64,000 nt of DNA, from contig CALSLT010000035.1 of assembly GCA_943787265.1 (NCBI GenBank), positions 156,001 to 220,000 on the forward strand. Direction: 5' to 3'. Shown here in pieces: positions 27,212 to 36,253 of the stretch; the first letter of the stretch is position 1, and each line of letters begins with the position of its first letter. Source of the DNA: an uncultured Planctomycetaceae bacterium (lineage in GTDB: Bacteria; Planctomycetota; Planctomycetia; Planctomycetales; Planctomycetaceae). A program made the position numbers and the translations under genes. Under the pieces are notes generated by a model that did not search any database, was not told where the DNA came from, and worked only from the letters and a program-made list of their open reading frames with translations.

Positions 27212-28705
27212 GCCCGTTGAAAAAGGCCGCCTAACAGCCTGGACGGAATATGAGTTGGCGCTATCCTGCTCGGGGTCTTGATATTGAGTGATGGAGAGTA
27301 TCGGATGTCTCTTGGTCAGCGTCGAACGGAGCGGCAACAGGAACTTTGGGTGGCAACGGCGAAGCTGCCAGCTTCGATCGGGCATGTGTTTTATGATGCT
27401 CTCAATGGCGTTCTTCGTGACGGGAAGTTTGACCGCATTGCCGAGTCGTTGTGCGAACCGTTTTACAAGGAAGGTGGTCGTCCGGGCATTCCACCAGGTA
27501 TCTACTTCCGCATGATCTTCGTCGGTTACTTCGAGGGGATCGATTCGCAGCGAGGCATCGCGTGGCGCTGCCGGGACAGTCTGTCGCTTGCGGAGGTTTC
27601 TCGGGTACGAACTGCATGAGACCACGCCGGAGCATTCGAGCCTGACTCGCATCCGTCAGCGGCTTCCTCTGGATGTGTTTCGAGCAGGTCTTTCGCGTTC
27701 GTGCTGTCACTGGTCGAAGAGCACGGGCTACTGAAAGGCAAGACCGTCGGTGTCGATTCAACTCTGCTGGAAGCCAACGCGGCGATGAAGTCGATCGTGC
27801 GTCGGGACACTGGCGAGGACTGGGAAGCGTACGTCCGCGGGCTGGCCGAAGCCGAAGGTGTCGAGATCAACAGCGACGACGATCTGCGGAAGTTCGATCG
27901 AAAACGCAAAGGCAAGAAGGCTTCCAATCAGGACTGGCAGAGTTCCAGCGACCCTGACGCCCGCATCATGAAAATGAAGAAGGGCCACACTCACCTGTCG
28001 TACAAGCAGGAACACACGGTCGACTTGGAGACCGAAGTGATCTTGTCCGCCGAAATTTATCACGGCAACGAATCTGACGGAAACACGTTGCTGGACAGCG
28101 TCAACACCGCTCAAGGCAATCTGCAGCAGGCTGACAGCGAAGCGGCAATCAAAGAGGTTGTCGGTGACAAGGGCTACCATAAAAACGAAACGCTGGCGAA
28201 GTGTAAGAAGGATGAATTGCGAACATACATCTGCGAGTCGGATGGCCCGAACCGTCGCTGGACGGACAAGCCCGCTGATTACGAAGCCGCCTACCGAGCC
28301 AATCGACGTCGTCTAAAAGGCGACCGCAACAAGCGTCTGCAGAAGTTACGTTGCGAGCGCGTGGAAAGAAGTTTCGCCCATGTCTGCGAAACCGGAGGAG
28401 CCCGTCGCACCTGGCTGCGAGGTCTTGAAAACAACCGCAAGAAAGTCCGGTTGGCAGTCGCCGCTCACAACCTTGGTCTGATCCTGCGAAAACTTCTCGG
28501 CAGCGGCAAACCCAGAGAGTTCGCGGGCCTCCCAAGACTGCTGATCTCGATGTTTTCGCCACTTCAAGCCGCCCTGAAGCCTTCCCAGCGGCTCCTCAGT
28601 CACGCCAACCCTTTCCACCGAGTCCACGACCAGCAACACCGCCCGAAACTCCTCACGCCAACCTGCACCTTATGACCAAGCAACAACCAGCGTTCTTCAA
28701 CGGGC
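27212..28705 (+). mobile_element. Second insertion sequence, IS1182-like, degenerate
   Basis: About 1.5 kb between imperfect inverted repeats: GCCCGTTGAA at 27212-27221 and TTCAACGGGC at 28696-28705, extending to 13 bp with one mismatch. The right end may reach 28711 (CTGCTAG). The left end starts at the base after the right repeat of the first element, so the outermost bases of this end may have been lost or overwritten. It carries one frameshifted transposase gene. Confidence 0.7.
27305..28675 (+). pseudogene. IS1182-like transposase, frameshifted
   Basis: The start MSLGQRRTERQQELWVATAK and KEGGRPGIPPGIYFRMI are typical of this transposase family. After SLAEVSRV the frame shifts: GYELHETTPEHSSLTRIRQRL continues in frame 3 (about 27603-27690), then the original frame resumes at VLSLVEEHGLLKGKTVGVDS. 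Two compensating shifts therefore leave a stop at 27617-27619 in the first frame. The DDE residues are otherwise present (GVDSTLLEANA, VVGDKGYHKNE, ERVERSFAHVCE). No slippery run is visible at either point, so this is probably a dead copy. Family naming (IS1182 versus a related IS4/IS5 group) rests on recall of sequence patterns. Confidence 0.75.
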
Positions 28706-28780
28706 TGCTAGGCCTGACGTCGAGATGACTTCTCAACGTTGACCAGCAGGGCACTCCCTCTGCCACATGCTGGCGGGCAA

Positions 28781-29371
28781 CTACTCCTTCAAGACCATGT
28801 CGATACACATCACGGCACCAAGTATTAGCTGCCGGATCGGATTATCGGCTGGAACACTGTCCGAAATGCTCAACGCATAGTTGTCGGCGCTGGTAAACAT
28901 CTCCTTCCCGAGCCCTGCCCACTTCTTAGCAACATGAGCTAGCTCTACGTCGCTCGGCGTCAAGAATCGGAAGTCCCAACTCGTCCACTTCCCTTTCAAC
29001 GTACAGACTATTTCCTCGTTTGGATTGAGAACGCTGAACGCTCCACCAATGGAGAAGAACTTCTGCTTGAAACCGCCGATGAGTACTTCATTCTCATCGA
29101 ACACGGACACTTTCGACAGGAAGATCGAAACACCTCTAGTTACGCGACAGACCGGTTCGCCGCTCGGAGTAGTGATCTCGATATCAAAAGGCGTCATCCG
29201 TTTATAGTCTGTAAATCGAAACAGCTTTGACAAGATGCCAAGATTGGGTCCCCGACAGTGCATGACAACTTCGTTCGTTTCAGCGTCGTAGATGTCGTAA
29301 TTGTTGGCTGCCTTAAACATGCCAACATGCTCTTTAACGAGATATAGACTTCCGTTCAAAGCATCATGCAT
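28781..29371 (-). CDS. Scramblase/LURP-one-related domain protein
   Basis: 196 residues from the ATG at 29371; a longer frame to 29527 would overlap the upstream sigma-kinase gene. The sequence YLVKEHVGMFKAANNYDIYDAETNEVVMHC begins a tubby-like beta-barrel typical of phospholipid scramblase and LURP-one-related proteins, continuing with PFDIEITTPSGEPVCRVTRG and VFDENEVLIGGFKQKF. The last residues (NPIRQLILGAVMCIDMVLKE) form a hydrophobic C-terminal helix. Bacterial members are poorly understood; membrane or lipid binding is an inference. It lies 97 bp downstream of the sigma-kinase gene on the same strand and may be co-transcribed. Confidence 0.75.
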   Translation of the reverse strand: MHDALNGSLYLVKEHVGMFKAANNYDIYDAETNEVVMHCRGPNLGILSKLFRFTDYKRMTPFDIEITTPSGEPVCRVTRGVSIFLSKVSVFDENEVLIGGFKQKFFSIGGAFSVLNPNEEIVCTLKGKWTSWDFRFLTPSDVELAHVAKKWAGLGKEMFTSADNYALSISDSVPADNPIRQLILGAVMCIDMVLKE

Positions 29372-29468
29372 CGATTTAGCCCTTTTCGCGTTTCGGTATT
29401 CGTGAGTCGTATCCAGCAACTTGCCATCGTCAGACTGTAGGCCGCAGAATCGGCATTGGAAAGCTTGT

Positions 29469-31043
29469 TCAGCATGAGTCGGAATTCGGCTTCGCCAATT
29501 GCGCCGCGCGTGACTGATCGAGTTCAAGGCACTTCAGTTGTTCCATCACTACGATGACCGACTTCGGACGATTGCTCGGTTCTTTGCTCAAACAAGCTGC
29601 AACCAACTCATCAACGGCAGGCATCAGGCCGGGAACCAGATCAGTGACACGATCAGCTGGTCGTGACGACAGTGTCAGAGCAAGCGTCTCAGCAACGTCA
29701 CGTCCGACAAATGGTGGCTGACCTGTCAGCAGAAAGTAGAGAACGCTCCCCAGCCCGAAGACATCCGTCTGTAGAGAAACTCGACCGAACGCGTCTGCGA
29801 TTTGTTCGGGAGCGAGAAACCCCGGAGTCCCCGCAGCATGGGTACTTATCCGAGCATTCTCACGATGACTGAATCCAAAATCAGTGAGTACGAAACTACC
29901 GTCGTTTCGCCGCAGGATGTTTCGTGGCGTCACGTCGGCATGTATCACCCCCGCATGGTGCGCAGCCTCCAATGCACCGCAAACAGCAACGCCACATTCG
30001 ATGATTTCAGCCAGAGTTCTTTTCGAAGCCCGGCACCAGGTTTCGAGGTTCTCTCCATCAACCCATTCCATAATCGTGAACACGCCACCACATCGACCTT
30101 TGCCCCAACCAGAATGCCGAATGATTCCTGGATGCTTGAGTTTTGAAACGATCGACACTTCGTGGATTAACTGGTCAGCAGCCGCATCGTTCTTCCAGAA
30201 CGCCTTCCGCAAGTACTTCACCGCTACCGTCGCGTCGTCGCAAAGCCGAATCGCACGATAAACTTTGCCGAAGGCCCCCTGCCCGACCAGTTGTTGGAGA
30301 GAAACATCACCGAAATGAGCAGTTGGCGTTTCTCGATCACGACGTTCCACATCAGCTTGAGCCTGACCAGAAACCATGTCCGTTCCGACGGCTTGATTCG
30401 TTTCCGCCTTTGGAACTACTTCCGCAGTACCGGCGATGGAGTCAGGGCAAGCCGCGACCGTATCTTCACTTTGATAACTGGCAAGATATCGCTCCCGGAT
30501 CCGCTGTAGAGAGCGTCTCACAGTCCGCTCCGCACAACCAACGGCTTCCGCAATCGTGCGGTGCGGCTCGCCCTGTAGCCGCCTTGTGAGGATGTCGCGT
30601 TCAAGCGGCTCGAGTCCCGCCATTAAGTTTTCAACCTGGTCCGTCACCATCGCAGCTTCAACGGGCGTCGGATCCCGAGAGACGATCGCAGGCCAGCTCA
30701 GCTCATTGCTCGGTCGCTCTTCGGAATGGATCGAACGACGTTCTGCCGTATGACGTGCGGCCTGACGTGAAAGCTTGCGAAGCGTCATCGTGACCAGCAA
30801 AGGCCACAAATCGTCGTCACCTGGCACGTCTACTTGATTCCGCCCCGTGGCCACAAAGAAGCTTCGCCACGCTGAGAGAACGACATCTTCAGCGTCTATT
30901 CGTCGCGCCAACTTTCGCGACAGACGACTGCTCGCAAGAGAGGTCAGACGAGCCATGTAGCGACGCACCAGAACGGTCGCCGCAACGTCATTCCCGTCAC
31001 GCCATGCCTCAAGCAATTGATGATTGGATGCATCTTCCAGCAC
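29469..31043 (-). CDS. ECF-type sigma factor fused to a Hanks-type Ser/Thr kinase (GTG start)
   Basis: 524 residues. Residues 10-95 form sigma region 2 (RRIDAEDVVLSAWRSFF) and 140-190 region 4 (LEPLERDILTRRL, then a helix-turn-helix TIAEAVGCAERTVRRSLQRI). A linker of about 55 residues leads to a kinase domain (247-515) with the glycine loop VGQGAFGKV, VAVKYL (K276), E295, HADVTPRN (D370, N375), TDFGFS (DFG 388-390) and FLAPEQ. The usual HRD is HAD and the usual DxKxxN lysine is threonine, so it is a non-RD kinase of uncertain activity. There is no transmembrane segment, so it is cytoplasmic. Promoter control by phosphorylation within one polypeptide is the obvious inference. Confidence 0.88.
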   Translation of the reverse strand: MLEDASNHQLLEAWRDGNDVAATVLVRRYMARLTSLASSRLSRKLARRIDAEDVVLSAWRSFFVATGRNQVDVPGDDDLWPLLVTMTLRKLSRQAARHTAERRSIHSEERPSNELSWPAIVSRDPTPVEAAMVTDQVENLMAGLEPLERDILTRRLQGEPHRTIAEAVGCAERTVRRSLQRIRERYLASYQSEDTVAACPDSIAGTAEVVPKAETNQAVGTDMVSGQAQADVERRDRETPTAHFGDVSLQQLVGQGAFGKVYRAIRLCDDATVAVKYLRKAFWKNDAAADQLIHEVSIVSKLKHPGIIRHSGWGKGRCGGVFTIMEWVDGENLETWCRASKRTLAEIIECGVAVCGALEAAHHAGVIHADVTPRNILRRNDGSFVLTDFGFSHRENARISTHAAGTPGFLAPEQIADAFGRVSLQTDVFGLGSVLYFLLTGQPPFVGRDVAETLALTLSSRPADRVTDLVPGLMPAVDELVAACLSKEPSNRPKSVIVVMEQLKCLELDQSRAAQLAKPNSDSC

Positions 31044-31092
31044 GCGCTCAACACCGCCTCAAAGAATTTTGGATTTTCCAATTTATGCGTGT

Positions 31093-31108
31093 CCGGTATT
31101 CAGACCGG
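31093..31108 (+). promoter_or_regulatory. Possible operator between divergent sigma-kinase and ferredoxin genes
   Basis: An inverted repeat CCGGT-N6-ACCGG lies in the 122-bp divergent intergenic region. It could be a binding site for a regulator of either gene, but the arms are only five bases long and it may be chance. Confidence 0.2.
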
Positions 31109-31165
31109 TTCTGCATTCACAGGGTGCGGACAGTTTTGAAAACGTTTTACGAAAAGGAGATTCTC

Positions 31166-31441
31166 ATGGCGATGGTTGTTACGGAACCCTGTTTCGGCTG
31201 CAAGTACACCGATTGCGTCGTTGTTTGCCCCGCCGAATGCTTTCACGAAGGACAATCGATGGTCTTCATCGATCCCGAAGAATGTATCGAATGCTGGGCC
31301 TGCGTGTCGGAGTGTCCGACTGAGTCAATCTTTCAACAGGACGAGGTTCCTGAAAAGTGGCACGACTACATTTCCCTGAACCGCGAAATGGCCGAACAAT
31401 GCCCAAAGATTTCGGAGAAACAAGCTCCCCTGTGTCAGTGA
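31166..31441 (+). CDS. fdxA: 7Fe ferredoxin (3Fe-4S/4Fe-4S), FdxA type
   Basis: 91 residues from the ATG at 31166, which has an AAAAGGAG ribosome binding site; longer in-frame starts are not supported. The first cluster is PCFGCKYTDCVVVCPAECF and the second CIECWACVSECP, matching the seven-iron pattern of Azotobacter ferredoxin I (CxxCKYTDCVxVCPxDCF ... CIxCxxCxxECP). The C-terminus DEVPEKWHDYISLNREMAE also matches this class, though it is shorter than FdI. It carries low-potential electrons in the cytoplasm; the partner is unknown. It is divergent from the sigma-kinase gene. Confidence 0.92.
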   Translation: MAMVVTEPCFGCKYTDCVVVCPAECFHEGQSMVFIDPEECIECWACVSECPTESIFQQDEVPEKWHDYISLNREMAEQCPKISEKQAPLCQ

Positions 31442-31569
31442 CATAGAATTCTCCAGTCTCGATCCAGTAGATCTAAAGAAGGCAATAACGCGATCGGTGT
31501 GCGAGCAGTTCATTGTTGGTCATACTTCCCAAACCACGCACCGATCCAACGGAACAAAAGGAACCTTCC

Positions 31570-33726
31570 ATGAGCTTCTCTGTCGCCTTCGTCCATCTAA
31601 CCCGCTCGCACGCGTCCCACTTCATCAACAGCGCGATCGTATTCTTCGCTCTGACAGTTATCGGCGCGTCAGATGCTTGTGCCGAGTTTCATGCAGGCGC
31701 TGCAATCGTCGACGTGACGCCGACGAAGCTGCCAGCCATAGTGAACGGCGGGCTGAAAAGTCGAAGTGTCGGCGAGGTCAAGACTCGGCTGAATGCTCGA
31801 GCTCTTGCCCTGTCCGACGGTACGACAGAGCTGGTCATTGTCGTCGTTGATAGTTGCATGCTGCCTCGACCACTGCTGGACGAGGTGAAAAAACTCGCCG
31901 AAAGCCGAACCGGCGTGCCAATGAATCGACTACTGATCTCAGCGACGCATACTCACTCAGCGCCGGCATCGATGGCCTGCCTCGGAACGGACATCGATCC
32001 CGACTACGTGCCTTTGGTGAAACTCAAGATTGTTGATGCCATCGCGGCCGCTCTTGCAAAGTTGCAGCCTGCTCGCGTCGGGTTCGGCAAAGAGAATGCC
32101 GCTGACTTTACAGCGCTTCGACGTTGGATTCGTCGGCCCGATAGAATCATCGACGACCCTTTCGGCAATCCCACGGTCCGAGCCACAATGCATGCCGGAA
32201 GCAACTGGGACAACGTGACTGGTGAATCTGGTCCTGAAGATCCCGACCTGTCACTTGTCTCAATTCAGTCGACAGCCGGCGTTCCCATTGCCGTGCTGGC
32301 AAACTTTTCGATGCACTATTACTCCGGAGAAAAAGGCCTGAGTGCCGACTACTTTGGACTATTCAGCAACGGTTTGAAAAAGCGGATCGCACCGAACGGC
32401 AACTTTGTCGGAATCATGTCACACGGATGCAGCGGTGATATCTGGCGTAAAGACTACACACAGCCCGACAAGTGGGATTCCAAACAAACGATCGATAAAT
32501 ACACCGACGGCCTTCTCGAAATCGCCATGAAGGCCTATGAGACGATTGAATACCGCAACGACGTTGACCTCGCGATGGCCGAGCAGCGAATGACGCTGAA
32601 GTATCGCGTGCCTGATCAGCAACGTCTCGACTGGGCAAATCGGATTATCGCTGAACTGGGCGATAAACCTCCGACAACACAGCAGGAAGTTTATGCACTG
32701 GAACAGATCATTCTTCACGAACGACAGGAAACAGAAATTGTCGTGCAGGGAATTCGAATCGGTGACATCGGCATTGCCACGACTCCAAACGAGACATACG
32801 CCATCACAGGCATGAAGGTCAAAGCGGCCAGCCCGCTCGCCCACAACATGGTGATCGAACTGGCCAACGGCGGCGACGGCTACATCCCCCCTCCCGAGCA
32901 GCATCGATTTGGCGGGTACAACACCTGGGCTGCTCGCTCGGCTGGCCTGGAAGTGACGGCCGAACCAAAGATCACCGAAGCCTGCGTTTCGCTGCTCGAA
33001 AACGTCGCACAAAAACCACGCCGCGAATACAGCCTCAGCCGCGGCCCGGCCTCCGCGAAGATTGTCGCGTTGAAACCTGCTGCCTGGTGGAGAATGAACG
33101 AATTCGCTGGACCTGTTGCCGCAGACTCAAGTGGCAACGGTCAACACGCCGCGTACGAACTGGACGTCACGTATTACCTGGAAGGTCCGCTATCCTCAGA
33201 GTTCTGCAGCGACGGTGAAACAAATCGCGCTGCGATGTTTGTTGGTGGTCGACTGCGGAGTGCGGTACCGCAGCTCGGAAGCGAATACTCAGTCTCAATG
33301 TGGATATGGAACGGGATGCCCGACAACGCCCGCCCCGTCAGCGGCTGGCTGTTCTCACGCGGCCGCGACAACGGGCTCAGCCAATGGTCCGACAATCTGG
33401 GTGTGGGCGGAACCGGAGACCATTCTCGTAAGCTAATCTTCTTCCGTGGCAAGAATCCTTCCAACGTGATTGCTGGGAGTTCTGAGATTCCCCGATGGAA
33501 GTGGCTGCACGTCGCCTTCGTCCGTCGTAGTGGTTCTGTGAAGATTTACCTGAACGGCAAGCTGGATATCGAAACGACAACCGACAGTACATTCCCAGCG
33601 GGATTCGGTCAGTTATTCCTGGGAGGCCGCTCGGACAATGACTCCAACTGGGAAGGACGGCTCGACGAAATCTCAGTCTTCGATCGAGCTTTGACAGAAC
33701 AGGAAGTCGGCACTCTCGCCAACTAA
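31570..33726 (+). CDS. Neutral-ceramidase-like secreted protein with C-terminal LamG domain
   Basis: 718 residues from the ATG at 31570, which follows AAAAGGAA; an upstream ATG at 31513 adds residues before the signal peptide. The signal peptide ends near DACAEFHAGAAIVDVTP, the usual start of the neutral/alkaline ceramidase N-terminal family. The zinc-binding block ISATHTHSAPA and MSHGCSGDIW (nucleophile region) are present. From about residue 497 a concanavalin-like LamG domain follows (KPAAWWRMNEFAG, WMWNGMPDN-type strands, LYLNGKL-like LNGKLDI). Planctomycetes have many such proteins; ceramide as substrate is doubtful, and glycan or lipid ester hydrolysis is possible. Confidence 0.82.
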   Translation: MSFSVAFVHLTRSHASHFINSAIVFFALTVIGASDACAEFHAGAAIVDVTPTKLPAIVNGGLKSRSVGEVKTRLNARALALSDGTTELVIVVVDSCMLPRPLLDEVKKLAESRTGVPMNRLLISATHTHSAPASMACLGTDIDPDYVPLVKLKIVDAIAAALAKLQPARVGFGKENAADFTALRRWIRRPDRIIDDPFGNPTVRATMHAGSNWDNVTGESGPEDPDLSLVSIQSTAGVPIAVLANFSMHYYSGEKGLSADYFGLFSNGLKKRIAPNGNFVGIMSHGCSGDIWRKDYTQPDKWDSKQTIDKYTDGLLEIAMKAYETIEYRNDVDLAMAEQRMTLKYRVPDQQRLDWANRIIAELGDKPPTTQQEVYALEQIILHERQETEIVVQGIRIGDIGIATTPNETYAITGMKVKAASPLAHNMVIELANGGDGYIPPPEQHRFGGYNTWAARSAGLEVTAEPKITEACVSLLENVAQKPRREYSLSRGPASAKIVALKPAAWWRMNEFAGPVAADSSGNGQHAAYELDVTYYLEGPLSSEFCSDGETNRAAMFVGGRLRSAVPQLGSEYSVSMWIWNGMPDNARPVSGWLFSRGRDNGLSQWSDNLGVGGTGDHSRKLIFFRGKNPSNVIAGSSEIPRWKWLHVAFVRRSGSVKIYLNGKLDIETTTDSTFPAGFGQLFLGGRSDNDSNWEGRLDEISVFDRALTEQEVGTLAN

Positions 33727-33868
33727 TCTGTCCGCCAATCCTGAAAACATCCAGCATTGTCCCAGCCCGAGACTTGCGAGCCATCCAACAGTAATTAACG
33801 ATCTCGCACTATCCGCTGCCGCAATCCACGAACAAACCCGACTCTAGGATCAGAACCGAGCCCATCCG

Positions 33869-34819
33869 ATGAACTCCAACGTTTTCCGCGGCTGTATTCC
33901 TGCCCTCATGACTCCGTGCAACGCCGACCGTACGCCAAACTTCGACGGCCTCGTCCGCAAAGGGCAGGAGTTGATGGCTGCTGGCATGAACGGGGTCGTC
34001 TATTGCGGATCAATGGGCGATTGGCCGTTGTTGACCGACGAGGAACGTCAGGAAGGCGTCCGACGTTTGACCGAAGCCGGCGTTCCCGTAGTCGTTGGTA
34101 CGGGTGCACAGAACCCGAAACTGGCGGCGGCACACGCAGCTCACGCTCAACAAGTCGGAGCCGCTGGATTGATGGTCATCCCTCGCGTGCTTTCGCGAGG
34201 CACTTCTCCCGCCGCTCAACGAGCACACTTTGCCGGTGTGTTGGGAGCTGCTCCCGACATTCCGGCCGTCATCTACAACAGCCCGTATTACGGATTCGAA
34301 ACAAAGGCCGATCTGTTCTTTAATCTGCGCAGCGAGTTCTCAAACCTTGTCGGCTTCAAAGAATTCGGCGGGTCAGACGCTCTGAGCTACGCATCCGAAC
34401 ACATCACTCACAAAGATGACGATGTTCTGTTGATGGTCGGAGTCGACACACAGGTTTATCACGGCTACCTGCACTGTGGAGCCGTCGGAGCAATCACCGG
34501 AATCGGCAACTGCATCCCAACAGAAGTTCTGAAACTGGTCTCGCTTTGTGAACTTGCCGTGGCCGGCGACGCTAAGGCTCGACAGTTGGCGAAGGAGCTT
34601 GAAGAAGCACTTATCGTCCTGTCGACCTACGACGAAGGACCGGACCTGGTTCTCTACTACAAATATCTGCTGACGCTGGTCGGCGACGAGGATTACACGT
34701 ACCACTTCAACGAATCCGATGAACTGTCCGACAGCCAGCGCCACTTCGTTGAGTCACAACTGAAAACGTTCCAGTCGTGGTGGGCGTCATGGCCTGGCAA
34801 AAACTACGGCGACGAATAG
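33869..34819 (+). CDS. DapA-family lyase/deaminase, probably pyrroline-4-hydroxy-2-carboxylate deaminase
   Basis: 316 residues of the dihydrodipicolinate synthase/N-acetylneuraminate lyase family. The Schiff-base lysine is K164 (VGFKEFGG) and the assisting tyrosine Y136 (IYNSPYYG); GSMGDWPLLT replaces the GTTGE motif of true DapA. It is convergent with a D-amino-acid-dehydrogenase-like gene 31 bp away, and a 4-hydroxyproline epimerase lies at 46515-47462. Together these are the epimerase, dehydrogenase and deaminase of trans-4-hydroxy-L-proline breakdown, so the deaminase role (giving alpha-ketoglutarate semialdehyde) is the best guess. Genuine lysine biosynthesis is less likely. Confidence 0.8.
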   Translation: MNSNVFRGCIPALMTPCNADRTPNFDGLVRKGQELMAAGMNGVVYCGSMGDWPLLTDEERQEGVRRLTEAGVPVVVGTGAQNPKLAAAHAAHAQQVGAAGLMVIPRVLSRGTSPAAQRAHFAGVLGAAPDIPAVIYNSPYYGFETKADLFFNLRSEFSNLVGFKEFGGSDALSYASEHITHKDDDVLLMVGVDTQVYHGYLHCGAVGAITGIGNCIPTEVLKLVSLCELAVAGDAKARQLAKELEEALIVLSTYDEGPDLVLYYKYLLTLVGDEDYTYHFNESDELSDSQRHFVESQLKTFQSWWASWPGKNYGDE

Positions 34820-34850
34820 CCAACCGTCGTCAACGCGAATCCGCATGACA

Positions 34851-36104
34851 TCAGACGAATCGAGTCAGCGAGTACGGTGTCGCATCAATGTGCGGAGTGT
34901 GCTCGCTGGCAATTTCCGCCACCAACTTGCCTGTCGCGGGAGCTGTCGCCAGGCCGATCATGCCATTTCCCGCAGCGACGATTAGATTGCTCGCTCCCGG
35001 CGCTTGGCCGATACACGGCAAACCATCGACCGACATAGGCCTCCAACCGGCCCACTCTTCATCCACAGCCTCGGGAAGCGGTTCTTCGAGATGCTCTGCC
35101 GCCGACTTCCGCAGCAATGCCAGTCGCTTTGGATTGATCGATCGATCGTAGCCGGTGAACTCCATCGTTGAGCCGACTCGAAACCCAGAATCCAGCGGCG
35201 TCACCGCTACATGATGCTCTTCGAAAATCATCGGAATCTTTGGCTGTTTCTGCAGCGGTTGCATCGTCAACGAGTACCCCTTGCCTGGCTGAATCGGCAA
35301 ACGACACCCGATCGCATCGGCAAACTGTGGAGCTTCAGCACCAGTTGCCAGCACGAGTAGATCGGCAGCAAGTGAGCCTTGCGACGTTGCGACCGAGGCA
35401 ACCTGATTGCCATCTCGCAGTAGCGTCCGAACTTCAACGTCTTCACGAATCTCGCCGCCGCGTTGTTCAATGGCCCTCTTAAAGCCCGCCAGAAGTTTGT
35501 CCGGCCGAACATGAGCGTCAGCGGGAAAGTGCCAGCCTCCGGCCATCCCGGACTTCAACGACGGCTCCAAATCCTTTACGGCCTTGCCGGGGTAAGCAAC
35601 GGCCTCGATCTCAAACTCCCTTTTCAACAGCTCTGCCGTTTCTTTGTATCCGTCGAAGTCGTTCGCTGATTTATAAACCAGCAGCAGGCCGCGGTCAGTC
35701 CACTCGCACTCAATCGATTCTTCATCAACGAATTCCCGATAAAGACTCATCGACGACGCTAGCAGCGCGTTGCGCCCGGTTGCCGCGTGCATCATCCGAT
35801 CGGTCGAGCACTGCCGAGTGAACTGAAGCAACCATTTCCACAACCCGGGATCGAATCTCGCAGGTATCGACAGTGGAGCGTCTCGCTTGAAAAGCGACGG
35901 CAACGTGTAAGCAACCACTCCCGGGGCGGACAGCGGCATCGCGTGACTGGGGCAAACGTAACCGCAGTTTCCGTGCGACGCTCCACTACCAATGCGCTGC
36001 CGCTCAAGCAGCGTCACCTTCCATCCTGCACGACACAGATAGTAAGCCGAGGAGCAACCAACCAGTCCCCCTCCGATCACAATCGCCGACCGAACATCAC
36101 TCAT
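34851..36104 (-). CDS. FAD-dependent D-amino-acid dehydrogenase-like enzyme (probable D-hydroxyproline dehydrogenase)
   Basis: 417 residues from the ATG at 36104. The N-terminal dinucleotide-binding motif is VIGGGLVGCSSAYYL with the LLERQRIGSGAS segment after it. Glycine-rich RVGSTMEFTGYDR, GWRPMSVDGLPCIG and the C-terminal VAAGNGMIGLATAPATGKLVAE are characteristic of the DadA/glycine-oxidase family. It should oxidise a D-amino acid, passing electrons to the respiratory chain. Its position beside a DapA-family gene, with a hydroxyproline epimerase 10 kb away, suggests cis-4-hydroxy-D-proline as substrate. Sarcosine or other D-amino acids remain possible. Confidence 0.82.
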   Translation of the reverse strand: MSDVRSAIVIGGGLVGCSSAYYLCRAGWKVTLLERQRIGSGASHGNCGYVCPSHAMPLSAPGVVAYTLPSLFKRDAPLSIPARFDPGLWKWLLQFTRQCSTDRMMHAATGRNALLASSMSLYREFVDEESIECEWTDRGLLLVYKSANDFDGYKETAELLKREFEIEAVAYPGKAVKDLEPSLKSGMAGGWHFPADAHVRPDKLLAGFKRAIEQRGGEIREDVEVRTLLRDGNQVASVATSQGSLAADLLVLATGAEAPQFADAIGCRLPIQPGKGYSLTMQPLQKQPKIPMIFEEHHVAVTPLDSGFRVGSTMEFTGYDRSINPKRLALLRKSAAEHLEEPLPEAVDEEWAGWRPMSVDGLPCIGQAPGASNLIVAAGNGMIGLATAPATGKLVAEIASEHTPHIDATPYSLTRFV

Positions 36105-36253
36105 GCAGTGTCCATTATTGCTCGAACCCACCTGGCAGGCCGAATTTGTGACAACCGTGACATCTCAAGCCAGCAGGTTTCCGCAGGTTCCGTTAACTCA
36201 AATTACGCCCCGACTGGCAACTCTGACGCATTCTTATCGTGCTACGGACGGCG

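Noticed and set aside
26329..28705. The two insertion sequences as one composite transposon
   Set aside because: The elements belong to different families and carry no passenger genes between them.
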